Shown here: one piece after another, positions 11,845 to 22,894 of the stretch
How positions within the stretch are numbered: the first letter of the stretch is position 1
Layout of the letters: each line of letters starts with the position of its first letter
Origin: Neelides folsomi
Taxonomy: Eukaryota; Arthropoda; Collembola; Neelipleona; Neelidae
Reading direction: 5' to 3'
Length of the DNA stretch: 64,000 nucleotides
Assembly (NCBI GenBank): GCA_034687125.1
Contig: JAQGBZ010000017.1
Span: 310,001-374,000, forward strand
The notes under the pieces: model-generated
Database searches by the model: none
Told to the model about the DNA's origin: nothing
Seen by the model: the letters and a program-made list of their open reading frames with translations, nothing else
Translations under genes and position numbers: made by a program

Positions 11845-14633
11845 GACTTCTGGAAAGAAAGAAATCTCAAAACCAATCGCCCATTACAGATTTACACAAG
11901 TTCAATTAATAAAATCATGACATTTTCTATTTAAAATCGACTGCCAGAGTTAGGGTTTTAAGAAATGGGATTATACCTTTAAGGTAAGGATTAAAGAAGG
12001 CCGGTTTTATCAAGTAAGGGATCAAAGTGTAAATGTGGGAGGAACTTTTCACATGCAATCCAAGAGTCATAAATTAAGTCTGACCTTTATTCCGTAATCG
12101 TCACACACTCCTTCGGTCTGGCTGCCACATCCGGCCCAGAAGAAAGGTAAAGGTTGAAGCTTCCCCTCGGTTTACACAATGTCAATGTGAAGATCCATCA
12201 TTGCTGGATATTAGCAGGAGACGGAAAGGACTCGCACATACACACATGTCCATCGTCACATCTCTGCATCGATTAAACGGGTCGTTTTTATAGGAAAGTC
12301 GTAAGCCTCTCAGCGTCGCCCTTGGGAAAGTTTCATTTGGGAAATTGATTCCTTCTTTTAGAAATACTATTTTCGAGCTCAAAGAAATTGACCTACTATT
12401 TGAGAGGCCGTACCTAGCACATATTTATGTTTTCCTCACAAACATCCATCATGAGCCTGTTTCCTCTTTCTTTCAATTTCTTCATCGAAAGAAAATTAGA
12501 AATGATTTGTAAGAAACCTTCTACCAACCATTTATTCATGTCACAGAATTCGGTTTTATATTTATGCTTGGATGGTCCAATAAGGTTAAAATACCCTTTA
12601 GATTAAATGCCAACAACTACTATAATCGTTTTATTCGTTCTAATTTATTTAACGTACGCGTAATTATCATCTTTAGAGAGGAATGATTTACCATTATAAA
12701 GTAATATTTATAAATTACAATATACATATACTCATTATACAATACAATTTGTATCAGACTCTCTAATTAAACAAATTATTTAATATTGTAAAGAACATTA
12801 AATTGGGCAATCGAGTATAGCCCGAATCTATTTTATAAATGCTTGAAAGTACTTATGATTAGAAAATTAGCAATCCTAATAAGCGTGAAAATTGTTTATC
12901 GAGACAAGTTAGGCAAATAGCTTGAAGCTAAATTAGATGAAGAATACTTATATATAGTAAATCTCAAAATTGGATTTAACGCATAAAATCCATCGAGTGT
13001 AGTAATAAATCGAGAGTTGAACAATCGATCCAACTGGTGAGTACACCTAATGATCAAATCCCTAATGAGGGTGAAGTGAATAAGTGGAATCAATGGGCCA
13101 AAGTTCTCGATTTCCCTCTCCAAATCTCTTAAGGCCAAATGTGAGTAAGATGTTGTGGAGGCAAACGGGTAGAATGAATTACCTGGAAGTGAAAGTGGAG
13201 ACTTTGGCTATCGGTGATCGGAATGGGCTATCGGTCAACGGGAAGGAAGAAAGCAACGGTTTTGATTCGGAGCGATTACTCGAATCAACTTTCCCTCCGA
13301 GATTCAACTGTGGAATGCAGAAAGTTTCAAACTTGTTGGCCGACTCCTTTTGTACATAATTCGAAGGGGGCTAATAAGGAGGTTCGCTAGCCTTGCCCTC
13401 CAACCCTCACTTGCTAAATCAATGAATATGAACATAAAGTAGGGCCGATAAGAACTCTCCACTTTGCGTGTCCAAGTTCCATTCTCCGAAGCACGGGCAT
13501 AATATTGATGGCCGCTTCTCCTTGCCTTTCACCTCAATACGATTATTCCTCATCGCTCTTTCAAGGCAATCCACGAGACCGCACGGAGTTATACTTTTAT
13601 AAATACTTATACATATAAGGATTTGTGTAAAAGTGTAATCTGTATTCCACACTTTCCCCTATTAAGATTACTATTTATGCAGGAGGAAAAGCATGGTTTG
13701 GGAATACGCGTACGGACGCTTCCTCAGTCGACCAACGTTGTTCATTGGGAACATTTCTCACGCGTGGGTCTTTTCCTCATAAATCCATCCTTCAATCACC
13801 TGGCCAATAATCTTCCTCAGAGGTACATTAAACTCCCGTTAGCCCTCCTTAACCTTTCAAAGTAATATTAAAGTGATGATGAGGTCGTATATAGGAAGTT
13901 TTAAAGGCTCGCTTATCTCTCAGACATCGGGCTTGTTCTGGGTTTATCCTTGGTGTGGGAAAAGAAGAACCTTTCTATTCTTGTTTAACAATTTCTTTTT
14001 CTTTTGTTCCTCAAGGCAGAAAAGTAATCTCAATTCCTCATTTCGCACGAAATGAGAGAGAAAGGAAGTTGTAATAGCGAATTAAACTTTATTGTTCTCC
14101 ATTTTCAAATTATAATGTAGCGACATAAGTATATCCATTTAAACCACAAGCTTTACCCAACCACTGCTAGTTTGCCTTTGATTTAATGGTAGTGTAAATG
14201 TAATGCAAGGATAAGATTTTGAGCACTTAATTTGTAATTTTGTATGTATTAATATATAATATTTTAGTAGCATAAGTTATTATTGAAATCAAGTGTTGAC
14301 TGAACATAAATTTCTTCATTAATAAATATATGGTTAGGTGAGACCATATGAAGAAGTGAACATGCAGTTTGATAATTTGTCGTGCAGTCGGATTGACTGC
14401 GAAAACAATTCACCCTTTAACGACACTGAAATTGAGAAGGTGAGAAGGAGCGACCTTAGGTGGTTTATTAGAGGAATAACGACTCTTTTTATGATGATGG
14501 GACGAGGAAAGGATGGAGAAGTGAAGGAGAATTAAATTGTCATTTATACTCCCTTTGTCGTATCTTGGAATTGGCAGGATGCCTGGGAAGTATCTCTGTT
14601 TACTAACTCGCTCGGGCAGCGCCAGGAGGAAGG
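11845..14633. other. Head-to-head spacer between copine and the Ig/FN3 gene
   Basis: This spacer of about 2.8 kb should hold the promoters and 5' UTR exons of two divergent genes. The copine translation-start exon is preceded by a splice acceptor at 11850-11851, so at least one noncoding exon lies further right. AT-rich DNA occupies about 12620-12960 and 14090-14340. Open frames at 12182-12382 (-), 13084-13359 (+), 13623-13865 (+) and 14338-14535 (+) have no recognisable domain, and I do not call them genes. Further upstream exons of the Ig/FN3 gene could be hidden here. Confidence 0.5.
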
Positions 14634-17600
14634 ATGGGAGCCGGAAGTAAAAATAGATCCGAGCTCAAATCTTTAAGAAACTACACCGAGAGAAGGGCGA
14701 GATTGAAATTCTATAAAAAGGTATTCATTCATTTGAGCTCCCATCAGCGGAGTGAGAAGCCCATGGGAAATAATCAATCGGGTCGTAAAAAATATAAAAT
14801 CCCTCCAAATGCGGGTAAGACGGTTCCGAAACCCCGAAAAAAGCCCAATTTAATAACATAAAAATATTATTTTTCCCTCCAGAGCGGCCCGGTGCCCCAG
14901 GACCGCCCTCCATCACATACGAAGAATATGGAGTTTCGCTCCGATGGGATTTGCCGAAATCTAATGGAGGTTGTCCTATCATCGGTGAGGTTCGGGTTGG
15001 TTTAATTTTTTAACAACGAGAATCTATTATAGGTTATACCATTCAGCACCTCGTGCTCGAGCATAGCACTTCAACATGGCTCAACTCGAATCCGGTCCTC
15101 AACAACGAGTGTTATTTGGAGAACCTCATCCCTGGGTTGATGTACCAATTCCGCGTGGTGGCGGAAAACCTCCTTGGTTACTCAGATCCCAGCGACGTCT
15201 CCGACATCTTCCACTACAATCCAGGTTTCGGAGATGAGGACGTTCCAAGTTTCAAGAAAGGTCTTCAAAACTACGTAGCACTCGAACACGAAAGAGTGAG
15301 CTTAACAAAACTTTTTATTTACACAACCCGTCTTTCCCCACCCATCATTTACGCTATGATAATCTCACTGGGGATTGTTTTATTCTGGAAAAATAATGCT
15401 ATAGGTCGAGTTGAGCGTGGAGATCCGCGGCTATCCCACGCCCACTGTCGAATGGTCAAAGGACAATTTCACATTGACTCCCGATGGCCGAATCAATCTG
15501 CTCAGTTCAGGGCCGAAAAAGACCCTCATCATCCGTGAGGCTCGAGTGAGCGACTCTGGGGAAATTAAATGTATTGCTTCCAATGAGTTTGGCTACGCCG
15601 AGACGCTTGCGAACCTCACTGTCGAAGGTCCGTCAAATCCGGGGATGGGTGGGAAGTTGAAACAATGTAAAATAATCAAAATTGAACTTTCCAGCTCCTC
15701 CGCACGTAAAGGGGAACAAGAAGTACGACGAAGGGCTTTTGTTCCAAGCTGGCCAAGTTGTCCGTCTCAAATTCAATTTCACGGGAAGTCCGAAGCCGTC
15801 TGTTTTTTGGTATCATGATGGAAACCCTATCGAGCCGAGCTTCTACGAGGTCATAAATTCCCTTTTGACACTCGAAACTCTTTGGAAAATGCCTTCTTTC
15901 CTCTCAGGTCTCGGAGAACTCATCTCAGTTGAAAATCACCAACGCGTGCAGGGGCGACAGAGGGGAGTATATGATCTCCGTCGAGAACGAGCTCGGTCAT
16001 GACACGGGCACCGTCCTTATAACGATCACTGACAAGCCAGGCGTGACGAGTCAGCCCCAAGTTGTCATTCTTCCAGACAACTCCTGCGTCCTTAAATGGT
16101 CCTCGGGTGATGACGGAGGCTCTCAAATTTGTTCCTTCATTGTCGAGTATTACAGGGTGAGTAGCCATTTTCCTTTTAAATTAATTAATGTGTAAATACT
16201 CCATCCTGTTGGGAAAGTATTTATTCGAAATTTTAAAATCCTATTGTAATTCTTCAAACACTATATTTAAAATGAATTAGTATTTACTAATGCTAAAGCA
16301 CATTGTTCTAATAAAATGAATATGGATGGTGTTTGAAGGACGGTTGGGGAGTTTGGCTTAAAGCTCAAACTACGAAGGAAGAAGTAGCGAAAATCAAGGA
16401 TCTTATTCCGGGCTCCAAGTACCGATTTCGTGTCAAAGCTGAGAATCTTTACGGAGTTTCTGAAGCGAGCCAAGAGACTGTTGAAATATTTATTCCTGAC
16501 CCAAAAGCTGGAGGGTAAACCCAGGCCACTTTTAACTCTTTAAATATTATAATTTTGCTTGATTACACAGAATGTTTTCCTTTTCATCACTCATTATGTA
16601 TTATCAACTCGCTCGAATCTTGTTCATTAACATTCCTGAATATTCATAATTAATTAAAACTAAAATAAACTTTTGAAGACTTATAAATATATTCTTACAG
16701 TAATGGTTTGTTAATATACCTAATGTTTGAAATATTGTCCGCAAGGATTCCATTTTCCTTTGTGTAGTCAAATTACTTCAAAAGCCTTTTGATAATGAAT
16801 AAGGGATTCCAAAGTACATATGAGATCATATAATTTAAATATATGGAATGACAAAAGGGACGTGTTCACAAAAGAGTAAAACATTAATGCTCCTTTCCTT
16901 TCCAATTTCAAAGGTTGATGGACACTTTGAAGGAGACTGAGGAGGAAGATGAGGGAAAGAGCGAGGAGATGAAGCCCACTGAGAAAACAGAAGAGGAAAA
17001 GAAACCTCCCCACTTCAGCCCGCATTTCCAACAACAATCTGTGAGAGTAGAAGAACAATCTCTCAGAATAAACAGAATGGAAGAAAGTCGGGATCCGAGT
17101 CCGATCCGTAGAATTCAAATTAAGGAGGGAACTCCTTCGGAAATAAGATTAAAGGGCGATGTTTACTCTCAAATATCGGGCGGAGGGAGGGAGAAATCGA
17201 AGAGGGAATTAATCACACCACCATCATCATTGAGCTCTCTTTCTCCACCTCCGGCCACTCCGCCGATTATCGTAGAAAAGGGGAGCAACGAAGACATCAG
17301 AGTTTTCCCAACACCTCAAATCAATTATCCGCCTCTTGAGAAACATCAAACCCTCCCTGGACGGCGGATGGGCAAAGCGGCTGAAGGCTGTCGGAGTCGA
17401 AGCCCCAGCAACCCACGTTTCAAATCCACTCCAAACATTTACGACCACTACGACCTGATGAGCATGCCGACCAAGAGCCTTACCACGAGCGAGCTCGAGC
17501 TCAGAAAAGGCCCAGAAGATAAAACTGGGCGGAAATCCTATTTCATACTCGAAGATGAGGATGAAGACGACGATTCAGGTCTTGTAGTAACTTGCAGCTC

Positions 17601-18006
17601 CCTCACGTTGAACCGGGACGGGAAGCTGCAAATTACCCGTAGTGACACCTCGCTCGATTCTGGGAAGGGGAAAGACAAAGAGACGAGGAAAACGGACGAG
17701 GATGAGGACTTTGATTACAACCATCATTATGAGGCGAGGAGATCAGGAGTTGGGGAAGGAAGGAAATTGATTGAGGAGCCGAGAAAGTCTCGGGAGACTC
17801 CCACGGCCACGCAGCAGCCCAAACTTAATGAACGAAACTCTGATCCGAAGGAGACAAATGAAGAAGTCGGTGAACAAAGTTGGATATTCCGGACAGTCGT
17901 TAACACGTCAGTGCTAATTCTCATAAGCCCGCTCTTTTATGTCAACATTTGGCTCACACTCCTTTTCGCTGTGATCTTCTTCTTTATTAAAACTTATTTC
18001 TTTTAG
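14634..18006 (+). CDS. Muscle-type FN3-Ig-Ig-FN3 protein with hydrophobic C-terminal tail, 8 exons
   Basis: Exons: 14634-14814, 14883-14984, 15033-15295, 15405-15627, 15695-15849, 15908-16156, 16339-16514 and 16914-18006; 813 residues if translation starts at 14634 (an in-frame ATG at 14763 would give 770). Domains: FN3 at about 64-160 (RWDLPKSNGG, WLNSNP, LIPGLMYQFRVVAENLLG), I-set Ig at about 168-257 (YPTPTVEWSKDNF, DSGEIKCIASNEFG), a second Ig at about 258-345 (GSPKPSVFWYHDG, RGDRGEYMISVENELG), FN3 at about 346-445 (LKWSSGDDGG, LIPGSKYRFRVKAENLYG). A long Glu/Lys/Ser/Pro-rich low-complexity region (about 446-770) and about 36 very hydrophobic residues at the extreme C-terminus follow. The domains resemble titin, twitchin or myosin-binding protein modules. 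Neither Ig has the canonical cysteine pair and there is no signal peptide, so a cytosolic protein anchored by its tail is inferred. The true first exon is uncertain. I do not recognise a named orthologue. Confidence 0.85.
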
Positions 18007-18375
18007 CGAAAAAAACTTTTCCCTTATCTTTACTTTTTCCAACTTGACCCTTTGACGTGGCCATTCACCTTCACAGACAAATTGAAATTTAATTTGACTC
18101 GTTCATTCACATTAAGATTTTGATCCTTTCCACAAAATATTTAAAATTACCTTTTACACAAAGAAAAAAGAGATAATTAATTAAATATTTACTAGAATAG
18201 GATTACTATAAAGTAATTTTATAAATTAATGAAATTACTTATTTTATTAATGAATAATTCTTTATCATAAATCAAGCACAAAAGAGCTTTGCCCAAAATG
18301 CTAAATTTACATTTTTAATTATTCTCCAAAAGAGAAAGTATTTATATACCAAGAATAACAAAGACTTATTATGCA

Positions 18376-18381
18376 AATAAA
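18376..18381 (+). promoter_or_regulatory. Possible polyadenylation signal AATAAA of the Ig/FN3 gene
   Basis: This is the first clean AATAAA after the TAG stop at 18004-18006, about 370 bases downstream; a second lies at 18443-18448. In AT-rich DNA such hexamers arise often by chance, so this is a position-based suggestion only. Confidence 0.3.
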
Positions 18382-21300
18382 GTGAAATTGTTATTTAAAA
18401 ATACTCCTGAAGCTTTCATTCCATTTTACGCATACATTTCTCAATAAATGGTGAAAATTAGAAAAGAAAATTGAATAAAGAAAATTAATTTAAAAATGTT
18501 CATTTTAATTAAACGAAACAAAGGGAAACTTTATGTAAAATCTTGTAATAAAAAACTTTATCTATTTGAAAATCAAACCGCATGTTACTTCTTCTATCTT
18601 TTACGATAGAAAGAAACCCATGAATGATGAATTGGATATTTAGTAGAACAAAAGTTCCGCTAATTGCCCTTGCTAGAAACAAGCTGAATGAAAAAGAGGG
18701 AAAAGAAGTTTTTTATTGTGTTCAACATTTCTATTCTATCACTATTAAAGACGTGTGGGAAGGCGTAAAAGGAAAGGGGAGAAATAAAAGTGGAAGTGTA
18801 ATGAAAGAAAAGCCGCTCTTATTTTCCTCCTCCTCTAACACTCCGCTAAAGCCGTTTTGGTTAAGATGACTAAGAGAGTGGAGGAATCGGTTGGGATTGA
18901 TCCTTCCTTTCTCCGGGTTTCTCCGAGGAGTCGTTCGTAATTGAATGGATTGAATGGAAGCCGCCCTGCTCCCGTCATTCTCCCCTCAAAGAGACAAATA
19001 AGGCTGATTGGAATTTTTTCCTCCTCCTCTGTTTGCCAATTGCATTTCCCATTCATCCGGTGACTGCGGGAGGAGAGTGAGATGTTGACTGAGGAGAAAC
19101 GTGTCCTTCGGATAACTTTGGCTCAAATTCGCGAATTGAGTTTCAATTCTTGTTCGAATTAAGAACCCTTCGCCCGCCTAGGTTTGAAGGGAGAAGGGCC
19201 ATGGCGGGCGCCCAGTAGGAATCCCCATAGCCCTAACTTCCAAGAAATGACTGGCTTGATTTTCAATTTTTCCCCATCCGACTTTTATATGACGCAAGTT
19301 TAGACTGGTAGGTAACCTCTCTCGAGATCTCCCATCAGATGCAATGCGGCTTTAAAGGACTGAGGAGGAAAAAAGGATTTTTTTCTCCCGAGTCCATATA
19401 TCAACTCTCCCTAGTGAACTGGGGATCTGAGGAGGGTCGGTGGGTCTGCTCGGAATTACAATGTCCCACAGCACGCCGACGATCGGCGGAGACAAAAAGT
19501 GAGTAGGAATGCGGGATGAAGACCGGACGAGGCTGGGGAAATCTCGGGCAACTTTCTCCGCTTTAATTTTAATGATTCCCTTTCCAGGCCACCTCGGTCC
19601 ATCTTAAAAGGCGTAATGGAAGAGCATGGGCAATCTTATGCAAGGTTCTAGGAAATTAGCATTTTGTAGAACTACAATTCCCCAGTATAAAAAATTGCAT
19701 AACATGTTGTAGATGCACTGGTTGCTATTCAAAATTCTCGGACGGGCCTTGGAAATTACCATGAAGTTCATAAGAAAATACAAGTCGGAGTTTCCAATTG
19801 ACTTTCGATGCCTCCAGATGTGGAGGATTCCCGTTTTGCCTCGAGAGTTCTCAAACTATTTGTCTTTGTCCTTCCAGCGGCCTCCTTAAACTTTGAATTA
19901 CTCTTCAGGATCAATCTTGGAAAGGTCAAAACAGGGAGTAGGGACGGAAATTTTGAATGCTTTATGGCCTTTCAAGACGTTTGGAACTTATAGTTTTGGG
20001 TAGTTTGATCTATATCCCGCCATATTTCCTTTCCCATTTCCTCTAAAATTGAAGTTTGGAAAATTGTTCTCAAAGTTTGGTTAATATGAAGCGACTTTTA
20101 ATGCCTTTTGGGCTTATTGCTGTTTCGCCCGGTTTGCCGAATTAATGCACTCAACTTTGACTCATTGTGCATGAGCAATTTAATTAAAGTAAATTCAATC
20201 CGAGATTTAAAATCTTGTTTTATATATAATATTAAATTTATTAATGGAGGCGGGGCCGGTGGGATCCTTTTATGCAAAGCGAAAAGAGTCGGTCGAAGGA
20301 ACTTGTAAACTTTGTCCATTTAGGCCGGGTGGCCAACGTAACGTTGTACACTTAACCACGTATAACTTTCACTCAAAGTGGCTCTTTCGGGGAGAGGCAG
20401 ATCGGCTCTAGAGATTACTTTATTACGAGCAAAGAGCCAACGGAGAGGTTCGGAGAGAGAAACTTCGAATTTCCCGAGAGATAAGATATATCGCATTATC
20501 GTATAGCCTTTAAGGAGCCGACGCCTCCGTTAAGTGTAAAAGTCAACTAACGAAGCATTGAATGAAATAAACAAATGGCTGAGAGCGCCGCTTCCACACC
20601 GCACAACGAGAGATTCACATGATGCGACAGCGAAACTCGCCATTTATACTTCACCAACTCCCCCCTCATTCTCAAAGAGAGAAAAAAGCGGATTGTGGGT
20701 CACCGGGGATTAATAATCCGCTAAATTATGAACCACGCACTGATTCACAGTACGAAAGACCTAATTTTCCAAATTTAACTCAAACTCCGAAACTCCATGT
20801 TTTTCAGTCGAAGGTTTTACCCGGCGGTTGGTGGCGAATTTGAGCAAATTGGAAGGAACAAATCCTTAAAGAAAATATTGAAGTCTTTCACTCACTGTCT
20901 TCTCAACGACTCAACCCATATGAAAAGGAAACGATAAATTGAGGAAGCAATATTCAATATTCTTTTTTCCCAATCCTTTCCTCATGTACATATACTGAAA
21001 GCAGATCAGACATTGAAGAACTAAAAGTAAATAAAAAATGTAAAGATGGAAACAACCGAAAGACTTTTCAACAAAAAAAGAACAATGGGGTTCATCCATT
21101 GGTCAGAGTAAAGGACCAAGACCAGTGGACATTTCGCTTGACATCCCATCCCTCTTCCTCGAATGATGAGGACAAAAGATGATGAGGGAAATCTCCTCCT
21201 CCATCAACCTTCCAAATCCCAGATCCGTCCAACTCATGTTATTTGCAGGAAAGACACGGTGAGAAAGTTGTGGAGTGAAATACAAGGAGCCCTTATAATG

Positions 21301-21641
21301 CACGACCACATGATCCATATGGATCTTTCATAGGTTATTCCTTGGCCAATTGCCAACCTGATAACGTCGGTTCTGAGACATCCTCATAATTTCAACGAAC
21401 CCTTATGGTACAAATATCAGAATTTCTCTGTGCCGCTTTGCATAAAATGTTCTTTAAAAGAAAACACGATAAAATATGATTTTTATTATTTCAAATAAGA
21501 ACGTGAATGGAATATACGAAATGAATATACAGAGTGAGATAGATATCAGTATATGACATGAGAATGGACTTTTCTAATAGTAGTTGGATGGAATCATTAT
21601 TGAGGACAATTTGGGAATGATTATTTAGGAGGGGGAGAATT

Positions 21642-21662
21642 GGAGAGAGAGAGAGAGAGAGA
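21642..21662. repeat. GA dinucleotide microsatellite
   Basis: About ten uninterrupted GA units lie within a longer purine-only tract, roughly 1.2 kb before the neuroligin start codon. GA tracts near arthropod promoters can bind GAGA-type factors; here that is only a possibility. Confidence 0.85.
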
Positions 21663-22894
21663 GGAAAGCAGATGAAAGAATGAGAGAAATTCTCACTACT
21701 TTGCTTTTACTCCACTCGCATTTTGGGATCGTAGTGGATGTTGGATGTTGGGAGTTTGAGATTTGGAGTTGCTCGGTTCAATGGCAGCGGATTCCTTTCC
21801 CTCGTTGGAAATTTAGTCTCCCTCAAGATTCCTCCCGGTTCGGACGGTCCAAAGAAGAATGCTTCAACTTCCCCGACCCTTCAATTATTCACCCGCCACG
21901 AAGGAGCCAAATTGTTGAGTAGGAAATAACTCTTTCTTACTTTCTTCGCACTGTCTCTTTCGCCCATTTCGATAAGTGTTCTCAAAGTTCACGAGATTCT
22001 TCATTTTTAATAAAACAAGAAGGGCTGCATTGTTCACGAAGTCATCTTTGCCTCAATTATACGATCTTGTATTCCCTTAATAATTAATTCTCCACTTAAT
22101 TGTATACATTCTTGTGAATTCCTTGTTCCTCGTTAGAGAAATAAATAGTTATATTCATTAAACAAATTGACGCGTAACGAGATGAAAAATTAGTTCAAGC
22201 ACTTAGAAAAATAATAAGGAAGTTTCTCACTTTTGAAAGGAAAGTTTTTCTACTGCGGATAATTTGCCTAAAAAAAGTTTTTGAATGAAGCTTTTTGAAT
22301 TGGGAATTTACATGGAATGTCGGCTCAAAGGGAAATCCAATCATTTTAATACTCTGAATACTGTCGTCTGAAATCAGGACTTTTGGAATAAATTTTTAAT
22401 CAAATCCGAGTCATACGGTGATTAAATGATGTAAATTCTCAATTAAACCTCAGGTGGACTTCTGGTTCTGATTGGTAAATAAGTTAGTATACCTAATCAC
22501 TAATCTCATCAAATTAATATCAAACAAAAGAAATTATTCATCACGGACCTCAAACTGTCACTGGTCGATCCACCCCAAATGAAATATGAATCAAAGGATA
22601 ATGTAATGAGAAAACTGAGAAAAGGGAGAAATAAGAAAAGGACCCAAATAAGTAATTCATGCAAGAAACGCCTTTTTAATGATTCGGTGGAAAATTAGTC
22701 CCAGAAGTGACCAATAAACCCACACCACTCAAAATTGACCGCTTTCGCCAGAAAGTCCTTTATTTATTCTTGGTTTATTTGAACTGGTAAGATTTCCCAT
22801 TTTCTCTCCGCGTTCCACGACCCCAATAAAACCATAAAAATCGAGAATGATTTTGAAATTGTTCTGCCACGGACGAGTGATAAAGTGACATAAA

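Larger units (their letters stand above)
18007..22894. other. Intergenic region between the Ig/FN3 gene and neuroligin
   Basis: The first 600 bases are AT-rich and should contain the 3' UTR of the Ig/FN3 gene, with AATAAA hexamers at 18376-18381 and 18443-18448. The remainder is of mixed composition without a convincing exon. A GA microsatellite lies at about 21642-21662 and a weak candidate coding frame at 21738-21929 (see findings). The neuroligin promoter and any noncoding first exons should lie in the right part, but no core promoter motif was recognised. Confidence 0.5.

Noticed and set aside
12061-12180. Minus-strand peptide with FWAGCGSQTEGVCDDYGIK, considered as an exon upstream of copine
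   Set aside because: No ATG, no clear acceptor and no family match; copine already has a complete N-terminus.
14338-14535. Plus-strand frame considered as a 5' exon of the Ig/FN3 gene
   Set aside because: A gtgaga donor-like site exists, but no domain similarity, and I found no join in phase with the next exon that I could support.
14725-16168. Minus-strand frames opposite the Ig/FN3 exons
   Set aside because: Antisense shadows of well supported plus-strand exons.
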